The notes under the pieces are model-generated. The model was not told where the DNA came from and searched no databases. It saw nothing but the letters and a program-made list of their open reading frames with translations. This document shows positions 1-7,260 of a stretch of DNA of 64,000 nucleotides, in pieces (position 1 is the stretch's first letter; each line of letters starts with the position of its first letter). Origin of the DNA: Phenylobacterium koreense (lineage in GTDB: Bacteria > Pseudomonadota > Alphaproteobacteria > Caulobacterales > Caulobacteraceae); NCBI RefSeq assembly GCF_040545335.1, contig NZ_JBEPLU010000001.1, forward strand, positions 1 through 64,000, written 5' to 3'. The position numbers were made by a program, and so were the translations under genes.

Positions 1-490
1 CGATGTCGATGGTCTCGGTCGCGTCAGCATTGGCGATGGCCTTGATGCTGGCGGAATTGGTGGCCGAGGCCGAGATCAGGTTCACGCCGTCGAAGTTGGC
101 GTTGTTGGCGATGGTGTCGATCTGGTCGCGCAGGGCGGTGTATTCGTCGCTGAGCGCCTGCTTCGAGGCGGTGCTGATGCCCGCTTCAGTGGCCGCCAGG
201 ACCTTTTCCTTCATCTGAACGAGGATGTCGGAGATGGCCGTGCCGGCCGACATCGCCACGTCGGCCACCGACTGGCCGCGTTGCAGCGACGAGACGACGG
301 CGTTGAGCGAGGTCGATTCGGCGCGCTGGTTCTGGGCGATGGCCCAGATGGCGCCGTTGTCCTTGGCGGTAGCGATCTTCAGGCCGGTGTTGATCCGGCC
401 TTGGACGACGCCAAGATCCTTGTTGGTCGCATTGAGGTTTTGCAGCGCGATCATCGCGCCTTGGTTCGTGTTGACGGAATTCAGCGCCAT
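1..490 (-). CDS. Flagellin, N-terminal part (runs off the left edge)
   Basis: Structural subunit of the flagellar filament, secreted by the flagellar type III system. The 163 visible codons start MALNSVNTNQGAMIAL and contain the conserved D0/D1 helical region (LQNLNAT, RINTGLKIATAKDN, AIWAIAQNQR, SLQRGQSVADVAMSAG), which resembles the Caulobacter FljJ/FljK/FljL flagellins. The variable centre and C-terminal D0 helix lie outside the window. A purine-rich Shine-Dalgarno (AAAGGAC) precedes the ATG at 490. The gene is transcribed leftwards from the sigma-54-like site at 563-577, away from the flaF terminator. In Caulobacter flagellins belong to the last class of flagellar genes and are controlled by sigma-54/FlbD and, post-transcriptionally, by FlbT and FlaF, whose genes are next door. 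Which flagellin paralogue this is cannot be decided from the N-terminus alone. Confidence 0.95.
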   Translation of the reverse strand, partial: MALNSVNTNQGAMIALQNLNATNKDLGVVQGRINTGLKIATAKDNGAIWAIAQNQRAESTSLNAVVSSLQRGQSVADVAMSAGTAISDILVQMKEKVLAATEAGISTASKQALSDEYTALRDQIDTIANNANFDGVNLISASATNSASIKAIANADATETIDI

Positions 491-562
491 AGCACGTGGG
501 TCCTTTTTCTAGGGACCGGCGTCATTTTGACAGCCGGAGGCGTTTTGCCCACACCGGGCGAA

Positions 563-577
563 GCAAACCGCACGCCA
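563..577 (-). promoter_or_regulatory. Sigma-54-type (-24/-12) promoter of the flagellin gene
   Basis: On the minus strand the sequence is TGGCGTGCGGTTTGC. The GG and GC dinucleotides have exactly the spacing of the sigma-54 consensus TGGCACG-N4-TTGC; the -24 box differs only in its AC. The expected transcription start is near position 551, giving a leader of about 60 nt before the flagellin ATG. Late flagellar genes of Caulobacter use this type of promoter. Confidence 0.75.
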
Positions 578-668
578 GCGAAGCTCCCTCGCAACCCATT
601 GTTTTTATGTGGGAATTTTTCTTTACCCGGCCGCAACCACGTTGAAACCCCGGATTCCCGGTTCGGCA

Positions 669-683
669 CGGCAAATTTTGCCG
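669..683. promoter_or_regulatory. ftr-like enhancer site 1 (FlbD-type palindrome)
   Basis: CGGCAAATTTTGCCG, a 15-bp palindrome about 100 bp upstream of the sigma-54-like promoter. It has the CGGC-AAA-GC-G layout of the ftr elements bound by FlbD, the sigma-54 activator of Caulobacter flagellar genes. The binding assignment is inference from position and motif. Confidence 0.65.
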
Positions 684-690
684 ATCAAAT

Positions 691-705
691 CGGCAGATTT
701 TGCCG
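691..705. promoter_or_regulatory. ftr-like enhancer site 2 (FlbD-type palindrome)
   Basis: CGGCAGATTTTGCCG, one base different from the palindrome at 669-683. The two centres are 22 bp apart, about two helical turns, so both would face the same side of the DNA. This is the expected arrangement for an enhancer-binding activator. Confidence 0.65.
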
Positions 706-736
706 CCCGGCACTTTTTACCCTTGGCCACAAGGCG

Positions 737-763
737 AAAAAAAACGCCGGCTCAAGGCCGGCG
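737..763 (-). terminator. Rho-independent terminator of the flbT-flaF unit
   Basis: A 7-bp perfect stem (745-751 with 757-763, CGCCGGC/GCCGGCG) with a 5-nt loop is followed on the minus strand by eight T residues (complement of 737-744). It starts 27 bases after the flaF stop and insulates flaF from the flagellin control region. Confidence 0.85.
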
Positions 764-789
764 CTCGATCGAACTGGATTTGGCGGGCG

Positions 790-1161
790 TCAGGCCGCGA
801 CGGGCGCTTCGGACTTCTGACCCAAGGCCTGCATCATGATCTTGTTGATCTCGATGAGGGTGTCGAAATTGTCCTCGCCGCGCATCACCTCACTGGAATG
901 GCGGCCCACGAAGAGGCTGAGCGAAATGATGCTCGCGCGCACCTCGACGGGAAGCTGATTGCCCGGCTCGGAGCAGTCACGAGCCAGGGTCGACCAAAGC
1001 CGCCGATTCCAGTCGATCGCGTCGATCCGCGTCGCCAGGTCGCTGGCAGGCGCTTCCGAAGCGACGATCAGCGCCCGCGTCACCTGACCGAAGAGCCGGT
1101 ACTCGGCGTCGCGAGGGGCCTCAGCCCGCGTGGCCGCTTGCTGGTAAGCTCGAAGCGACAT
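790..1161 (-). CDS. flaF: Flagellar biosynthesis regulator FlaF
   Basis: FlaF family protein of 123 residues, beginning [20 protein letters not shown]; the YQQAA...PRDAEYRLF start and the WNRRLW motif in the middle are typical. In Caulobacter FlaF is needed for flagellin translation and secretion and acts in the opposite sense to FlbT. The gene lies downstream of flbT and its start overlaps the flbT end by 41 bp, so the two are translationally linked. The ATG at 1161 has GGGGA just upstream. A strong terminator follows. Confidence 0.95.
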   Translation of the reverse strand: MSLRAYQQAATRAEAPRDAEYRLFGQVTRALIVASEAPASDLATRIDAIDWNRRLWSTLARDCSEPGNQLPVEVRASIISLSLFVGRHSSEVMRGEDNFDTLIEINKIMMQALGQKSEAPVAA

Positions 1162-1546
1162 TCCCCAACCTCTTGTCTTCGTATTCGATCAACTTCCGGC
1201 ACAGCATGAGCGCCTTGTAGTATTCACGGGCCATGGCGTGCTTTGAAATGGCGACGCAGTCGGCAAGAACATCGGGATTGCCGATAGCGCTCATGAACTC
1301 GGTCAGGCGCTGAGCGAACTCGTCGTAATAGCGGTCCGGCGAGGCGTCATCGAGGTACATCATCATCATCGGGAAATAGATTCGACGCGCCGGCGAGTTC
1401 GCCTCCTCCGGCTGCATGATGTCCTTTTCGCGAAGCACCGAAGCCTTGTTCTGGAGCACCAGGGTCGTGCGACGATCACCGTTCTGCACCACAGCCCCGT
1501 TAAGAACGAACTTCTCTCCGGGTTTCAGCGACAGCTTCAGCGGCAT
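1121..1546 (-). CDS. flbT: Flagellum biosynthesis repressor FlbT
   Basis: FlbT family, 141 residues, starting [20 protein letters not shown] with the family hallmark ...[23 protein letters not shown] spread over residues 22-45. In Caulobacter FlbT binds the leader of flagellin mRNA and represses its translation until the hook is complete. First gene of the flbT-flaF pair and divergent from the flmG-like gene. The downstream target, flagellin, is the next gene after flaF, so regulator and target are adjacent. Confidence 0.95.
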   Translation of the reverse strand: MPLKLSLKPGEKFVLNGAVVQNGDRRTTLVLQNKASVLREKDIMQPEEANSPARRIYFPMMMMYLDDASPDRYYDEFAQRLTEFMSAIGNPDVLADCVAISKHAMAREYYKALMLCRKLIEYEDKRLGNVASSLPASGHAG

Positions 1547-1663
1547 TCCTCAGACTCCATTCGAGGCGCGTCGCCCAGGACCGGCACAGCTTCGCCGTAC
1601 GGATGAGACCACGCTATTGCGGAGGGGTTAACCGCTCCTTGCTCGACGGCCCTCGCACCCCCA

Positions 1664-1678
1664 TTAGCAGAGCCTTAA
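1664..1678 (+). promoter_or_regulatory. Possible CtrA-type site
   Basis: TTAG-N7-TTAA, one mismatch from the CtrA full site TTAA-N7-TTAA, 31 bp upstream of the GTG of the flmG-like gene in the divergent flbT/flmG spacer. A short motif, so chance occurrence is quite possible. Confidence 0.3.
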
Positions 1679-1709
1679 GCATGATTTCCCAAGGTCCGCC
1701 CCAGGCAGA

Positions 1710-3482
1710 GTGACGGCGGGGGCGCTGGTGCGCAAATCGATTTATGAAACCGGACCGGCGGGCGATGCCGCCTCGGCCGAGGGTCTCGCACGGTTCTCGG
1801 CCGAACTGACCAATATAAAGGCGACCAAGGCGGCCCTCCTGCATCTGCGGCGCGGCCTGAAATACGCTGGCGCCGACCAGTTCGACCGCGCCGAAAAGGC
1901 CGCCATGGAGGCGGCCGCCCTCGACCCCAAGCTGTTCTATGCCTGGCACCTGATGGGGATCGCCCGGGACAAGCTGAACAATCGCGCCGGGGCGCTGGAA
2001 GCCTATGAGAAGGCGCTGGCGCTTTCCCCGGAAAGCCCCGCCATCGCCAACGACCTTGGCCGCCTGGCCTACCGCATGGAGATGTGGCCCCAGGCCGAGG
2101 CGCTCTTCCGGCATTGCCTGGCGTTCAAGCCGGGCGCGCCGGAGGCCTCGAACAATCTCGGCGCCCTGCTCCGCACCCAGATGCGGTACGACGAGGCGAT
2201 CGAGGTGCTCAAGACCTCGCTGCTGGCGCATCCGCGCGAGGGCATGGTCTGGATCACGCTGGGCACGGTGCTGAGCGACGCCGGCCGGTTCGACGAGGCC
2301 GTGACCTTCTATGAGGAAGCGCTGCGGCTGAACCCACGGGACCCGAAGGCCCACTACAACCTCTCCGGGGTGCAGTTCGCCATCGGTCAGGAAGAGGCGG
2401 CCATCACGCGGTGCCTGAACGCCTTTCCGCTGGCCAAGCAGCCGCTCGACGGCACCATGATGCGCTTCTCGGTCGGGGTGATGTCGCTCGGCAGCGGCGA
2501 CCTGACCCAGGGCTGGAAGTACTATGGCGCCCGACTGGAGCCGAGCTTCAACGAGCCGATCCACTATTATGCGAAGAGCGAGCGCTGGACGCCGGAAACG
2601 GACATCCGCGGCCGCCACCTGATGCTCTTCGGCGAGCAGGGACTCGGCGATGAGATCCTGTTCGCCAACGTGCTGGACACGGTGCTCGAGGACCTGGGAC
2701 CGGAAGGCAAGCTGACAATGGCCGTCACGGACCGCCTGGTGAGCTACTTCCAGCGCAGCTTCCCGGACGTGGAGTTCAGCGCGCATGTCACCATGTCCAA
2801 GGAGGGTTCGGCGCACCGCTTCGCGCCGGCGATCAAGGATTGGTCGGGGATCGACTACTGGGCCCCGATGGCCGACATGCTCAGCAAATACCGGCCCAGC
2901 GTGGACTCGTTCCCCAACCGGCCGCAGGGGTTCATGAAGCCTGACCCGGAGCGAGTCGAATACTGGCGCGGCGTACTGTCGGCCCTGCCCGGCGCAAAGA
3001 TCGGCCTCCTGTGGACCAGCCTGATCATCAACTCGACCCGCCACCTCTACTTCTCGCCCTTCGAGGACTGGGCGCCGGTGCTGACCACGCCGGGCGTGAC
3101 CTTCGTCAACCTGCAGTACGGCGACCGGAGCGCGGACCTGGAGTTCGTGCGCGAGCGGTTCGGGGTCGAGATCTACCAGCCCGAAGGCATCGACCTGAAG
3201 AACGACCTGGACGAAGTCGCCGCCCTGTCGGCCGCACTAGACCTGGTGGTCGGGGTCTCCAACGCCACCTTCAACATCGCCGCGGCGGCAGGGGCTCCGG
3301 CCTGGCTGATCTCCACGCCCCGGGTCTGGACCTGGCTCGGGACCGACCGCTACCCCTGGTACAGTCAGGTCAAGGCCTTCGCGCGTGGCAAGGAGCGGGA
3401 CTGGACCGGGGTCATGGCCCAGGTCGCCCAGGCGCTCGGCGAACACCTCGGACACGGAACGCGATTGGCTGCGACGGGTTGA
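1710..3482 (+). CDS. flmG: TPR-glycosyltransferase, probable flagellin glycosyltransferase FlmG
   Basis: A 590-residue protein. Roughly residues 30-240 are a run of tetratricopeptide repeats (LDPKLFYAWHLMGIA, SPESPAIANDLGRLAYR, PGAPEASNNLGALLR, NPRDPKAHYNLSGVQFA). Residues about 300-585 form a glycosyltransferase-like domain with HLMLFGEQGLGDEILFANVL and a late VVGVSNATFNIAAAAGAPAW segment as in GT-B folds. In Caulobacter FlmG binds flagellins through its TPR part and glycosylates them with pseudaminic acid; the order flagellin-flaF-flbT-flmG is the same there. Start taken at GTG 1710. No sugar-synthesis (flmA-H, pse) genes occur in this window. Function is inferred from architecture and neighbourhood. 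Confidence 0.8.
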   Translation: MTAGALVRKSIYETGPAGDAASAEGLARFSAELTNIKATKAALLHLRRGLKYAGADQFDRAEKAAMEAAALDPKLFYAWHLMGIARDKLNNRAGALEAYEKALALSPESPAIANDLGRLAYRMEMWPQAEALFRHCLAFKPGAPEASNNLGALLRTQMRYDEAIEVLKTSLLAHPREGMVWITLGTVLSDAGRFDEAVTFYEEALRLNPRDPKAHYNLSGVQFAIGQEEAAITRCLNAFPLAKQPLDGTMMRFSVGVMSLGSGDLTQGWKYYGARLEPSFNEPIHYYAKSERWTPETDIRGRHLMLFGEQGLGDEILFANVLDTVLEDLGPEGKLTMAVTDRLVSYFQRSFPDVEFSAHVTMSKEGSAHRFAPAIKDWSGIDYWAPMADMLSKYRPSVDSFPNRPQGFMKPDPERVEYWRGVLSALPGAKIGLLWTSLIINSTRHLYFSPFEDWAPVLTTPGVTFVNLQYGDRSADLEFVRERFGVEIYQPEGIDLKNDLDEVAALSAALDLVVGVSNATFNIAAAAGAPAWLISTPRVWTWLGTDRYPWYSQVKAFARGKERDWTGVMAQVAQALGEHLGHGTRLAATG

Positions 3483-3534
3483 TCCGGCGAAGGGGCCTCT
3501 CCCCTGCGGCCCCGCAAGCCAGGAGCGATTCCCC

Positions 3535-4086
3535 ATGCCGGGCCCGAGAGAAGACGACGGCTACGACGAACAGGACGGCGCCGAGGCCTTTGACGAGGCC
3601 ACGCTCGACGATCACGAAGAGATCAACGAGATGCGGACCTTCGAGGAGCTGCCCGAACTCTTCGACGCGACCAGGGCCGACGGCGACCGCGACGACGACG
3701 AAGCCCTGGCCCTGGACGCCGACGAATTCGACGAAGAAGCTTTCGACGACGCCCTCGAAGAAGACGACGAGCTTCACTATCGAGCCGCCGCCTCGGATGA
3801 AGACGATGAGGATCGCGACGAGTTCGACGACGATCTGGTCGAGCCGGACTCGATCGAGGGGCTGAACGAGGTAGCCGACGCGGACCTTGTGAGCGGCGGC
3901 GAGGACGATTTCACCAACTTCCAGGCCAAGGCCGTGAGCGACGAGGACTTGGAGCGCATGGGCTATGCCAGCGCGCCTTCGCAGCAAGAAAAGGACAAGA
4001 AGGCGGAGAAAGCCCTCGAAATCGGCCTGGAAGACACCTTTCCGGCGTCAGATCCCGTTTCGGCCACCCGTCCGGGCCGCCGCTGA
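3535..4086 (+). CDS. Very acidic protein of unknown function with an FPASDPVS tail motif
   Basis: 183 residues from ATG 3535, which has AGGAG 10 bases upstream. Most of residues 5-130 is Asp/Glu (runs such as DRDDDEALALDADEFDEEAF), predicted to be disordered and strongly negative. The C-terminus changes character: NFQAKAVSDEDLERMGYA, a KKAEKALEIGLEDTFPASDP segment, then VSATRPGRR. The LEDTFPASDPVS block recurs at the end of otherwise unrelated small proteobacterial proteins of unknown role. No membrane segment or signal peptide. It follows flmG by 52 bp but may have its own promoter. Function unknown; a nucleic-acid mimic or charge buffer is speculation. Confidence 0.8.
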   Translation: MPGPREDDGYDEQDGAEAFDEATLDDHEEINEMRTFEELPELFDATRADGDRDDDEALALDADEFDEEAFDDALEEDDELHYRAAASDEDDEDRDEFDDDLVEPDSIEGLNEVADADLVSGGEDDFTNFQAKAVSDEDLERMGYASAPSQQEKDKKAEKALEIGLEDTFPASDPVSATRPGRR

Positions 4087-4227
4087 AGACTGCCTCGAAT
4101 TACGACAAAGACGGATGATTGGTGCGCAATCGGCTTGAATGTCCCGACTGGCGCTTTAGTTTGGCCCCAGGTTGAAACATTTGTTCGAAAGCGGGCGACA
4201 TTTACAGGCCCGTCCCAGGGAGCACGA

Positions 4228-5100
4228 ATGAGCCAGCGTTTTGAAGGCACCGACAATTACGTCGCCACAGAAGACCTGAAGGTCGCTGTCAACGCCGCGG
4301 TCGCGCTGGAACGGCCCCTGCTGATCAAGGGCGAGCCGGGCACCGGCAAGACGGTCCTGGCCTACGAGATCGCCAAGGCCCTCGACGCCGAACTGATCAC
4401 CTGGCACATCAAGTCGACCACCAAGGCTCAGCAGGGTCTTTACGAGTACGACGCCGTCACCCGCCTGCGCGACAGCCAGCTCGGCGACGAGCGGGTCAAG
4501 GACGTCCGCAACTACATCAAGAAGGGCAAGCTGTGGGAGGCCTTCTCCTCCGACAAGCGCCCGATCCTGCTGATCGACGAAATCGACAAGGCGGACATCG
4601 AATTCCCGAACGATCTCCTGCAGGAGCTCGATCGGATGGAATTCTACGTCTATGAGACCAACGAGACGATCAAGGCGGCCGTCCGCCCGATCGTGATCAT
4701 CACCTCGAACAACGAGAAGGAACTGCCGGACGCTTTCCTGCGTCGCTGCTTCTTCCACTACATCCGCTTCCCCGACGCCGACACGATGAACGAGATCGTC
4801 GAGGTTCACTATCCGGGCATCAAGCAGAAGCTGGTCGCCGAGGCGCTGCGCATCTTCTACGACATGCGCAAGGTGCCTGGCCTGAAGAAGAAGCCGTCGA
4901 CCTCCGAACTGCTGGACTGGCTGAAGCTGCTGATGGTCGAGGACATCGACGCCGCGGCCCTGGCCGAGAAGGACCCGACCAAGCTGATCCCGCCGCTGCA
5001 CGGCGCCCTGCTGAAGAACGAGCAGGACGTGCACCTGTTCGAGCGCCTCGCCTTCCTCGCCCGCCGCGAGGGCGCGGGTTCGCGGCCCGGCCAGCAATAG
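4228..5100 (+). CDS. MoxR-family AAA+ ATPase
   Basis: 290-residue AAA+ ATPase of the MoxR group. Walker A GEPGTGKT at residues 35-42, Walker B ILLIDEIDKAD near residue 113, sensor-1 region IITSNNEKELPDAFLRRC, and an arginine-rich finger (LRRCFF). The C-terminal lid ends near LLKNEQDVHLFERLAFLARR. The ATG at 4228 follows CAGGGAG and starts MSQRFEGTDNYVA, the usual start of this subgroup. MoxR ATPases normally work as chaperones with a VWA-domain partner encoded directly downstream. Here the next gene is a lipoprotein, so the partner must lie elsewhere or be absent. Confidence 0.92.
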   Translation: MSQRFEGTDNYVATEDLKVAVNAAVALERPLLIKGEPGTGKTVLAYEIAKALDAELITWHIKSTTKAQQGLYEYDAVTRLRDSQLGDERVKDVRNYIKKGKLWEAFSSDKRPILLIDEIDKADIEFPNDLLQELDRMEFYVYETNETIKAAVRPIVIITSNNEKELPDAFLRRCFFHYIRFPDADTMNEIVEVHYPGIKQKLVAEALRIFYDMRKVPGLKKKPSTSELLDWLKLLMVEDIDAAALAEKDPTKLIPPLHGALLKNEQDVHLFERLAFLARREGAGSRPGQQ

Positions 5101-5131
5101 GCTTACGGCGAATTCACTCGACGTTCCGAAG

Positions 5132-5167
5132 CGCTCCGATCACGTTCCTCGTGAACAGATCGGAGCG
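5132..5167 (+). promoter_or_regulatory. Hairpin that covers the ribosome-binding site of the lipoprotein gene
   Basis: Perfect 10-bp inverted repeat CGCTCCGATC (5132-5141) / GATCGGAGCG (5158-5167). The right arm contains the GGAG (5162-5165) that is the Shine-Dalgarno of the ATG at 5175. The loop can add a short inner GTTC/GAAC stem. There is no T tract, so as a moxR terminator it would be Rho-dependent or weak. Confidence 0.6.
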
Positions 5168-5174
5168 TATTCGT

Positions 5175-5945
5175 ATGAGAACGACCCTTGCGATTGCGGC
5201 GACCGGCTTGCTGCTGACGGGATGCACCCAGCCGTCCTACGCAACCACCAAGCTCGACTGCCCGTCCAAGCAGGGCGAACTCTCCCGCGTCAGCATCTCC
5301 GACGACGGCAAGACCTGCGCCTATCGCTCGTCGGACGGCGCCCAGGTGAACCTGGAGCTGATCCCGGTGGTCGGCGGTCCCGAGGCCACCCTCGCCAAGA
5401 TCGAAACCGAACTGCGCGCCACGCCCGGCGACGGCGCGGCGAACGCCTCGGAAGTCAACGCCATGATCGCCGAAGCCGCCAGGGCGAAGGCCGACGTCGC
5501 CGCGATCTCGGCCGAAGCCGCGCGGATCCGCGACGAAGCCATCCGCGACGCCGGCGCCAAGGTCTCGATATCAGGTGGGGACAAGGATGGCGGCGGCCGC
5601 ATCGACCTGCCCGGCGTGCATATCTCGGAATCCGGCGATGGCGGCCAGGTCCAGATCGGCCCGCTTAAGGTCGACTCCGACAGCGACGACACCACGGTCA
5701 ACATTTACCGCAACGTCCGCATGCGCGGCGAAGCCCTGTCGCGCGAGAAACGCGGCCTGCGGGCGACCTTCATCTATACCGGCGACGACCTGCCGGCCGA
5801 CTATCGCTATGTCGGCTACGAGGCCGGCGGTCCCCGGAGCGGCCCCCTGACCGTGGCCAAGGTCCGCTCCAAGGTCGATGCCGAGTCCGGCGACAAGATC
5901 TACCACGACGTTCAGGAGCTCGTGCGCCGCAACGGCGGCGTCTAA
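5175..5945 (+). CDS. Putative lipoprotein of unknown function
   Basis: 256 residues starting MRTTLAIAATGLLLTGCTQP: a short lipoprotein signal with lipobox LLTGC and the lipidated Cys at residue 17. After it comes a conserved-looking KLDCPSKQGELSRVSIS...GKTCAYRSSDGAQVNLELIPV region, then an Ala/Glu-rich helical stretch (EVNAMIAEAARAKADVAAIS), a Gly/Asp-rich segment and a C-terminal domain (GLRATFIYTGDDLPADYRYVG). Start chosen at ATG 5175 because GGAG lies 9 bases upstream and a GTG at 5151 would add residues before the signal. The gene end overlaps the convergent gene by 4 bp. No recognised domain. Confidence 0.8.
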   Translation: MRTTLAIAATGLLLTGCTQPSYATTKLDCPSKQGELSRVSISDDGKTCAYRSSDGAQVNLELIPVVGGPEATLAKIETELRATPGDGAANASEVNAMIAEAARAKADVAAISAEAARIRDEAIRDAGAKVSISGGDKDGGGRIDLPGVHISESGDGGQVQIGPLKVDSDSDDTTVNIYRNVRMRGEALSREKRGLRATFIYTGDDLPADYRYVGYEAGGPRSGPLTVAKVRSKVDAESGDKIYHDVQELVRRNGGV

Positions 5946-6316
5946 TCCTGCGGCTGCACCTCGACGACCTTGTAGGTCAGGGGCCGGCCATCCTCGTCGG
6001 TCACGGTGACGTACTCGCCGACCGCGAAGCGATGCTCGCCCAGGCGGTGGACTGGTTCGTCGTCGGCAGTGTCCCCGTCGTCATAGTCGAAGAACCAGCG
6101 ATTGCCCCGCCGGGCCAGGCGGCCATCGGCCGCGTCCTCGTCCGGCGCAAAACGACGGACAACGCACTCGCTCCGCGCCTTGGCGTAGGCTTCCGCGTCC
6201 AGCATCCCATCCGGAGTCAGAGGCGCGGTCAGAGCATAGCCCCGGCGATCATCACCGCCGGAAAACTCGGTTCCCGGATTGCGGGCAAGCCGCATGACGA
6301 CGCGCGATAGGTTCAT
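5942..6316 (-). CDS. Conserved hypothetical protein
   Basis: 124 residues starting MNLSRVVMRLARNPG from the ATG at 6316, which has GGAG 9 bases upstream; the ATG at 6325 would leave that GGAG no spacing. The sequence is soluble, acidic and rich in short charged segments (RFAPDEDAADGRLA, WFFDYDDGDTADDEP), ending with a beta-type HRFAVGEYVTVTDEDGRPLTY stretch split over the last 40 residues. It may be cotranscribed with the universal stress protein gene ending 18 bp upstream. No function recognised. Confidence 0.75.
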   Translation of the reverse strand: MNLSRVVMRLARNPGTEFSGGDDRRGYALTAPLTPDGMLDAEAYAKARSECVVRRFAPDEDAADGRLARRGNRWFFDYDDGDTADDEPVHRLGEHRFAVGEYVTVTDEDGRPLTYKVVEVQPQD

Positions 6317-6334
6317 GACCTGCATCTCCAGAGC

Positions 6335-7147
6335 TCAGTGGGAAAGAAATAGTGAAGGCTGCTCGGCCGACAGGAATGTCCGCGTCGTGCCCCCAAAAAT
6401 AAACTCCTGCAGCCGCGGGTGGCCGAAAGCGCCGGCGACGAGAATGCCCGCGCCGGCCTTGCTGGCCGCGTAGAGCAGAAGCGGCGCGGCGTCCCCGCTG
6501 TCGGGCAGAATGTCGACCTCCGCCCGCACGCCGCGAGCCGCGTAGTAGGCCTGCAACCGGTGCGGATCGAAGCTCCGGGACGTAGCCTTGGGGGCGGCCA
6601 GGATGACCACGCGCGACGCCTTTTCGAGCAGCGGCATGGCCAAGCGCGCAGCGCGCGAGGCCTCCTTGCCGCCGTCCCAGGCGACCGCGACGGGGCCGCC
6701 GACCACGAAGCCCTCGCGGACCACCACCACTGGCCGCTGCTCGTCGGCGACCATCTGCTGGAAGGCCTCGGCGAGGGGCCCGCGTCCACGCGCGGAATCG
6801 TGACCGAAGACGATCACGTCCGAGAGGCGGCTCTCCGCGGACAGACCGGCCCATACCGGACTCTGCAAGGAAATGAACTGCCCCTTGTGGTAGCGAACCG
6901 CCTGCATGGCGGCGCTGGCCTTGCGCTCACCGGCGGCGGCCGCTTCCTTCAGGGATTCCAGCGCCGTGGTCTGGACGCCGCCCAGGAAGCCTTCGCCCAT
7001 CCATGGCATGACATCGGCGACGTCGGCCGGCGTGTAGACACCGGCCAGTTCGGCCCCGAACGGCTCGGCCAGCTTGGCCGCGGCGGCGAGCACCGTCGCA
7101 TCGCTATCACTGCCGCTCAGAGGCGCCATGATCCTAGCCCAACTCAT
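6335..7147 (-). CDS. Universal stress protein (UspA family)
   Basis: 270-residue cytoplasmic protein with two Usp-like halves. The first starts ARIMAPLSGSDSDATVLAAA; the second starts VVGGPVAVAWDGGKEASRAA and ends with GAGILVAGAFGHPRLQEFIFG, the G-x2-G-x9-G(S/T) type nucleotide-binding region, here GAFGHPRLQEFIFGGTTRT. Start at ATG 7147, with GAAAGGAC upstream, gives the expected MSWARIMAPL. Tandem Usp proteins often bind ATP and are made under stress or stationary phase. It is divergent from the HD-domain operon. Confidence 0.9.
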   Translation of the reverse strand: MSWARIMAPLSGSDSDATVLAAAAKLAEPFGAELAGVYTPADVADVMPWMGEGFLGGVQTTALESLKEAAAAGERKASAAMQAVRYHKGQFISLQSPVWAGLSAESRLSDVIVFGHDSARGRGPLAEAFQQMVADEQRPVVVVREGFVVGGPVAVAWDGGKEASRAARLAMPLLEKASRVVILAAPKATSRSFDPHRLQAYYAARGVRAEVDILPDSGDAAPLLLYAASKAGAGILVAGAFGHPRLQEFIFGGTTRTFLSAEQPSLFLSH

Positions 7148-7260
7148 AGCCCGTCCTTTCTCAAGCCAAGCCAAACCTGGAGCCCGAGACGCATGCCGCG
7201 CATTGATCTTTGGCAAGTCCTGGTACAGTTCACGACCTTGGCTGTGAAGGGAACGCATCG

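Noticed and set aside
1575..1590. Sigma-54-like GGCACAGCTTCGC in the flbT/flmG spacer
   Set aside because: GG and GC are one base too close compared with the -24/-12 rule.
1614..3044. 476-residue open frame on the minus strand
   Set aside because: It is antisense to the flmG-like gene, whose translation gives clear TPR and glycosyltransferase motifs; the antisense product is Arg/Gly/His-rich with no recognisable domain, a usual result of high GC.
5151..5174. GTG 5151 as start of the lipoprotein
   Set aside because: It would put eight residues before the signal peptide and lies inside the hairpin; the ATG 5175 with GGAG fits better.
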